From Bemisia tabaci (Eukaryota; Arthropoda; Insecta; Hemiptera; Aleyrodidae), in assembly GCF_918797505.1 (NCBI RefSeq), contig NC_092797.1:28223372-28287371 (forward strand): DNA of 64,000 nt. Reading direction: 5' to 3'. The position numbers and the translations under genes were made by a program. The notes below the pieces were generated by a model that was given only the letters and a program-made list of their open reading frames with translations, made no database searches and was not told the origin of the DNA. Below are positions 58,750-64,000 of the stretch, one piece after another. The number at the start of each line of letters is the position of its first letter. Positions within the stretch are counted from its first letter, which is position 1.

Positions 58750-58839
58750 CGTGATAATAAACCTTCCAATATCCGTGGGGGAAAAAGACTCCAACCAAAT
58801 CAAGCTCGACAGGATTTATCAGTGCGCATACATGAGCTT
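58750..58839 (-). other. Candidate 90-nt exon, product unknown
   Basis: On the minus strand a strong acceptor (GTCTTTTGTGTCTCAG) is followed by a 90-nt segment open in only one frame. That frame reads AHVCALINPVELDLVGVFFP then HGYWKVYYH, and ends at a perfect donor (CACG|GTGAGT). Entry and exit are both phase 1. The exit phase would fit the receptor exon at 23226, but the sequence is not a TM1 and lacks the GN motif, so it is not the missing receptor exon. It may belong to another gene or be chance. Confidence 0.25.
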
Positions 58840-59711
58840 CTGAGACACAAAAGACAAAAGTACAAAACCTGACCATCATTCCGATTCTGCTGTTTGTCTC
58901 GTTCTATTCAGCGAAAAAAGCCAGCAGCCAAAATTTCGCCCCTTTCGTTAGATTTTGATTAAAACCCAAGCCACGTGGAGGCAAATAATGAAATTTCCAT
59001 TTTCTCGCTACCGGCCAACTATGCTCGGCGATGGTCCGTGCCTCGTGGTTTTAAGTCGCATCCCTTTTCGTAGAGGATTTCAATCCGCTGAATTTTCAAG
59101 AGTGCTCTCTGAAGGTGGGCCGCAGAGGAGCGCAGTTAATTGAGTCGCAGAATCCCTGAAATGCGAAATCAGACCCGCCCGGCCACCCTTCGAGCAGAAT
59201 TGGGACCGCAACTCCAACACTTCTCTATACTCGGACGATGCCACGTTTGTGTCAAAATTAGTGTTACTAAAATTTCATAACAGGCGAAAACGTATACAAT
59301 TATTAATCATTACGCGTAACTAGTATGCAACTATGGGTCTCACAGGCTTCCGCAGTGCATTCCATGCACAGACAAATAGAATCACCATAGCGATTCTATA
59401 AGCTATGCAACAACATTCCGCATTAACACGTTCGAGTTATTATTGTTCAGCAGGTCTTTTTCAGTTTGCGTAGAAAAAAGGGAACACAATACAAACGGAG
59501 CTGTTATAGCGATCAATTAAAGCAGTTCAGTATATCGCACTCAGTTTGGATGAATACTGCACGAACTATAGCACATCACAATATTTTTAACTTAGGCACA
59601 GGCCTGTTGTATGGGCTCTTGTAATGTGACGTTATGAAACTCAACGATTGATAAATGGAGACCACTGATACTTTCATCAAGTTAATTTCAGAATGGCCTT
59701 CCATTCTACGA

Positions 59712-59745
<34 letters not shown>

Positions 59746-61738
59746 GTAACTCCAGTATTGCAATTTTATCTCTTTTCAATGTCAAATGTTAGAAAACAAG
59801 ATGCATTGTGTGCTCTGATTTAATTGATTTGCGGCTGTCGTTTACGGAAAGTTCAAGTCTGCGAGAAAAACTTGAGAAAAACCTAAGACAACAACACATT
59901 CAAATCGAGTATAAAAAAATAATTATACTTCCAGACTAAAAAAATGACAAGAACAATGCTTCCAAAATCCGATTTAATACACTCAATGTAAATTCAACAT
60001 ACCATTTGGTCTCTGCCTAATCATTAATATTGTTCCGATGTTAATCCAACATCAAACCTTTCAATATAGCCAAAGACCTGATTGCGAGGAGGCATCAGCA
60101 TTTAAATAATATTTTTTGGAGCAAATGTTTTACTTTGTAAAGAGAACTAGGCACAGAGTACTCAACAGAAGTAGCTAAGGGGAGAGAAATCAGATATAGT
60201 TGCTTGAAGGCAGGAACAAATAGAATTAACAAATGGAATGAGGGCTGTGGGAAACAAAAGTTGCCTACCTCATATATACGGGCGCTTTCGATTAATTTTG
60301 ACTGAAGCAAGAGAAAAAACGGGTACCTTAAGAAAGGGAAAGAGAGGGTGGCTGATTTCCTTTTTCCTTTTGAGGTCAGAGCTTTGATGTAAACAACTTT
60401 GACGTTTTCAATATGCGTGATTGCACTGGATCATTATTTGCTTTCAATTAGCAACTGCCGCATTGAGCAAAGGAACAGCCTCAAAGTTCGTCGCTCTCGG
60501 TAAACAGCTGTTTACTTTTCAATAAAGGATAAAAGATACCGAGGGAACAGAAGCAATCCCGAAGCAACAGGTGCACGACTCTTCTCGGTAGAAAATAACT
60601 GTTCTTGGGTTGTGTATCACTTTGAAATTGAGGAAATTTACCCGAGAAAGCCGGACAAGGAAATTTATAGCTCAGTGAATTCTTTTTTCTTTTCTTTCTT
60701 TTTTTTGAAGAGGGGAGAGAGGTGGCAGAAATTAGAGTTAAATCTGTAAAGTGCAAAATTCGTGATTCTGTTTCCTTTTCGGGAGAGTTTTCTGAGCGTT
60801 AATTGAGCTGTGCAAACGCAAGTTGCTTCTCGGAGCTTAGCTGTCGGTAATTATCATTTATCAGCTTGTGTCTGATGCTTTTACTTAGTGGTTCATCCCT
60901 AGTACAAACACTGGTATAAAGTTTCAAATAAGCTGCTTTTTTATTTCTTAAAGGAGTCTCACTCATTTTGTAAAGACGCGGCTCTGATATTTTCCAGTAT
61001 TCTTATAATCATTATATTCATACTTCGAAATAAATTGACTGCGTCTCTGATCTATTATTCTTACAATTTGTTTATTCTTATTTTTATGTTCTTGTTTTTT
61101 ACTGTCCACAGCCAGGAGCTTTGGACTTGGCTACGGATATGGACTTCTAGCATTTTGGCGCAAAGGTGTCCGATCTCGCTGCAGGGTCTCGATCCGGTAA
61201 CGCGGAATTAGGAGAAAAAGAGCAGTGAAAAAAGGCGCATCTTCGGTTTGGAACAGTTCCAGTCCGCTGTCGCTTTTTTCACAACACGACTTACTACTTC
61301 AGTGTAACAAAAAAGCAGTATTAACCTCGTGAAATATTTCATTCACAAGTAGCGGATTCATTTTTGAAATTGTAAAACGCAACATAGAATATTGACGCAC
61401 TACGGTTTATGTAGGTACATATTTAGTTTTTATTTAGTTTTTCTCCCACCATGTAGATTTTCTGATCTAAATCCGGGACCGCAAAAGTCAGTTGGAAAAT
61501 GACTGGATTGATATAATCAGTTCAAAGCGAAGAGATTTCTTTTCAATTCCTTTCTCTTATTGATTTTGAAGCCTTTTCACAAAGGTCCACCGAGTCATCG
61601 AGTGACTGGATGTTTCACGGTTGATTCAAAAGCCGGCGAGGACTCGGCGAGTCTTTGATGTTTTTTCAGAAAAATACTTCATACATGGTTGCCACCTAAT
61701 ACAGAAAAAACCCGTGGTGGCTTTTTTGCTCTTTAAAC

Positions 61739-61981
61739 ACTGAAAAAAAAAAACTTCGGCCGTAGGAGCCGCAATTACGGGCTATATAGACATACCGTCC
61801 GTTCCAGGCTCAAAGGCCGAAAATTCCGGCTGCTGGAGGCGTAGCTTCGATTGCTCTGGGTTCAGAGGCCGAAGCTACGGCTCCTGCAGCCGGAGTTTTC
61901 GGCCTTTGAGCTCGGAACGGACGGTATGTCTATATAGCCCGTAATTGCGGCTCCCACTGCCGGAGTTTTTTTTTTCAGTGT
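61739..61981. mobile_element. F5 foldback MITE, copy 2
   Basis: Second member of the family at 1988-2207. It has the same CACTGAAAAA / TTTTTCAGTG ends, the same TATATAG blocks and the same centre architecture, with point differences in both arms and a longer central segment. It is flanked by TTAAA on the left and TTAAT on the right. No open frame. Confidence 0.85.
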
Positions 61982-62759
61982 TAATTAGACCTATCCGCAT
62001 AGGAATAGTCATTTGGCCTGAGCGCATTTTCATGCATTTCTTCTTCAAATTCTGTGAAAATTTCAAGAAATGACAATGATTTGTTCTCTTTCAAAAGTGT
62101 GAAATGGGAGCGGACATTTTTAAACACCGCAAAGGAGATACGTGGTGTGGTAGTTTCCCCGTCGATATGTATAAACTCAGATTTTAATCCCCTTCCTTTA
62201 AATTTTCAAAATCAATTTACAGTTTACTGTAAATACGAAAGGAACTAACGAACAAAGATAGAATTTCTCTTTGAGACCTTTGGATAACATTTTAAACCCT
62301 GAGTTTCGTCAAACATACCATGAGACTTCCTATTAATTTAACAGTAAAACACCCAGTCTGACATCCTTGTTTGCTTGGAATAGCTTCAGAGAACTTCTAA
62401 AACCAACCTCAACTCGATCAACGCATCCTTTGATATAAATACACAAACCCACCGTCTGAACGTTTGACCGCACCTGACCATCTTACCATCAAACGCTTCG
62501 GTTAACCTTATCGCATTAAATATTTAATGTTGCTAACATACTTGTCTGACTTTGCCTCAGAGCTTGTCACCCTCTGGATTTTGGCAAGTAAGCGTTTGAC
62601 ATAAAAAATTGAAAATGTCAATGTCTCCACAGTCAGCCGATCGACTGAATTACTGATGGACTATATTGCAAGGGTGAATCCTTACCTTTTGATAATAAGC
62701 GCTATCGGATTCACAAACTGACTAAAATATCAATACTTGGAAACATTTTCGGCATTGTA

Positions 62760-62983
62760 GGCCTCCTGTGGTGTAGTGGTTGTAGCGCTGGCTCTACAAT
62801 CAGGAGGTCCCGGGCTCGATTCCCGGCTAGGCGACCCGAGTTTGATGGTCTCAAACAACGGTTGCCTTGGGCTGGTACATGGTAGGACGGAGGGAGGGAG
62901 GCGCTCTTATTGGAAGCGCAAGGATTACCGCACTTGTGTGTTATTTAAGAAAAGAAAGTGAAGTATTAAAAAAAGAAAAAAAA
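62760..62983 (+). mobile_element. tRNA-derived SINE, copy 2
   Basis: Head GGCCTCCTGTGGTGTAGTGG then TTGTAGCGCTGGCTC, with a better B box (GGGCTCGATTCCCGGC) and the same GGCGACCCGAGTTTGATGGT junction as copy 1. The body differs (GGGCTGGTACATGG), and an A-rich tail with AATAATAAT follows. The tRNA-like part pairs GCCT with AGGC but gives a poor anticodon stem, so it is not a functional tRNA gene. Confidence 0.82.
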
Positions 62984-64000
62984 ATAATAATAATTTTAAG
63001 AATAAAAACGGTGCGCGATATTAGTCACTCTGAGTTTAAAGAGGAGAGACTACTGAATTTTTTTACGTGAGATTATTATATTAGGTATTAATTATACGGA
63101 GACCATTTTTTCAGATGAAAAAACGGTTGTCAGTTATCTCGTAAACTTGCCGATATTGTGGAGGATCATTTGATGAAATGAAAAGTTCACTAAGATGGTG
63201 TTTCTGTGCTGTATAAGGTATAATTATTATTTACCTCTTTTAATTTATTTACATGAATCATTTAGTCATTATTCAGGATTTAAATGAAGTAACTACAATT
63301 TTTCGTGAGAGGGAATTTCTTCAAAGAAAATCCGTCAATGCAACGTCAAGTTTACTTCAAAACCCGACTGCAAGAATTCACTCCATGAGTTCGTTCTTCA
63401 TCCTCAAAAAGCGGTAAGAACAGAAAGTGGTCAAAGATCGCACTCGTGCCTCCTTTTGGCTGACCTTCAAATGATGCGTATCCTTTAAATAGTAGGCAAA
63501 CGCGTGTGTAGAATTATGTGAAAAAGGAAACATCCTACTACGACACAAAATTGCCGTAAAAAGAGACAATTCCGAAGGAAAGGTGAAAGTGGCTTCATAT
63601 GAGACAACCAGCCTCAAAAAAATTATCAGTAAAACATAGCCTTGTTTATCTCGACTTTCGCGGCTACCAGCAAGGAGTACTTTTCAGAGAACAAGCAACA
63701 CTGGTTAATCATATTTTGATGAAACCAAGGTCATTATCTAACAAATTGCTCGCTTTTGTACGTGGGGCTATTTCCAGCGACGGAAGAATCCAGGCCGTTG
63801 CATCTCTGCAGGAGGTGGTGCGTTCTCTACGTCCCAGAATTTTGAGAGTAGGCTTATACAGAGGTCATTATATTTATGTTATTCAAAGCAGTCATCCGCA
63901 AAACTCCCTACTCGTGAGTCCACTCAAACCCCCTCCCTCGACCGTGGATTTGATGATCGTACCACACGTGTATATGGGCGTAAAAACAGGATCTCAAAGA

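Larger units (their letters stand above)
23227..64000 (-). other. Intron and/or 5' flank upstream of the TM2/3 exon
   Basis: If the missing TM1 exon lies beyond the right edge, all of this is a single intron longer than 40 kb. It is dominated by the mobile elements listed separately. Stretches with nothing I can support include 23230-24270, 26220-26800 (GC-richer), 26985-28230, 30660-31420, 32450-37750, 40170-42050, 43420-44200, 44460-46060, 46970-47750, 51130-52140, 55245-56820, 57760-61740 (apart from a candidate exon at 58750) and 62985-64000. Confidence 0.55.

Noticed and set aside
58750..58839. The missing TM1 exon of the receptor
   Set aside because: The exit phase fits, but the peptide is not hydrophobic enough and lacks the GN...W pattern of TM1. 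Kept only as an unknown candidate exon.
62686..62720. Possible 35-nt exon (FVNPIALIIK) with AG/GT borders on the minus strand
   Set aside because: Too short and with no second line of evidence. Such matches are expected by chance.
62760..62832. Functional tRNA gene
   Set aside because: A and B boxes are present but the anticodon stem is poor, and the unit repeats at 43210 with a body and poly(A) tail, so it is a SINE head.

Overview
This 64 kb window is AT-rich nuclear DNA from an animal, almost certainly an insect. It holds part of one recognisable gene, spread over very large introns packed with small non-autonomous DNA transposons. There are no operons, bacterial-type genes, rRNA genes or CRISPR arrays. 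Compact GT-AG exons coding for an insect-type peptide GPCR, tRNA-derived SINEs and dense palindromic MITEs all fit an insect. The exact order is not fixed by the sequence; a hemipteran would fit.

The gene lies on the minus strand and encodes a tachykinin-like receptor of the TkR86C (natalisin receptor) type. Four consecutive internal exons are visible, read from high to low coordinates: 23226-23013 (TM2, TM3), 6440-6306 (DRY tail, ICL2, TM4), 930-850 (second extracellular loop) and 462-312 (TM5 and start of ICL3). All four have AG/GT borders, and their phases join into one open frame of about 194 residues. The exon with the N-terminus and TM1 was not found in the 40.8 kb to the right. TM6, TM7 and the C-tail lie beyond the left edge. 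The introns between the visible exons are 16,572, 5,375 and 387 bp.

The rest is intronic or 5' flanking sequence colonised by mobile elements. Ten recurrent or nested families were worked out by eye. F1 is a hAT-like element of 0.75-0.9 kb (TIR CAGGGCCGGATTTA) with exact 8-bp target duplications and an internal minisatellite. F2 is a roughly 165-bp palindrome (TIR CAGTGGCGTGGCG) with six copies, mostly with 8-bp duplications. F3 is a roughly 255-bp foldback (TIR TGCCGTGCTAAGGAAAAACG). F4 is a foldback starting CGCACAGTGGATCGAG, with one copy expanded to about 0.9 kb. F5 is a foldback at 1990 and 61745. F6 is a 122-bp palindrome at 5.2 and 24.3 kb. F7 is a foldback at 19.0 and 26.0 kb. F8, F9 and F10 form a nested stack at 39-40 kb. 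There are also single foldbacks, two tRNA-related SINEs, a 93-bp-arm perfect hairpin at 38.65 kb, and a 33-bp palindromic minisatellite joined to a long foldback at 24.7-25.5 kb.

Less certain are a pair of unidentified open frames on the plus strand at 49.4-50.3 kb and two unexplained open segments with strong splice signals on the minus strand (42527-42633 and 58750-58839). No complete gene is present.
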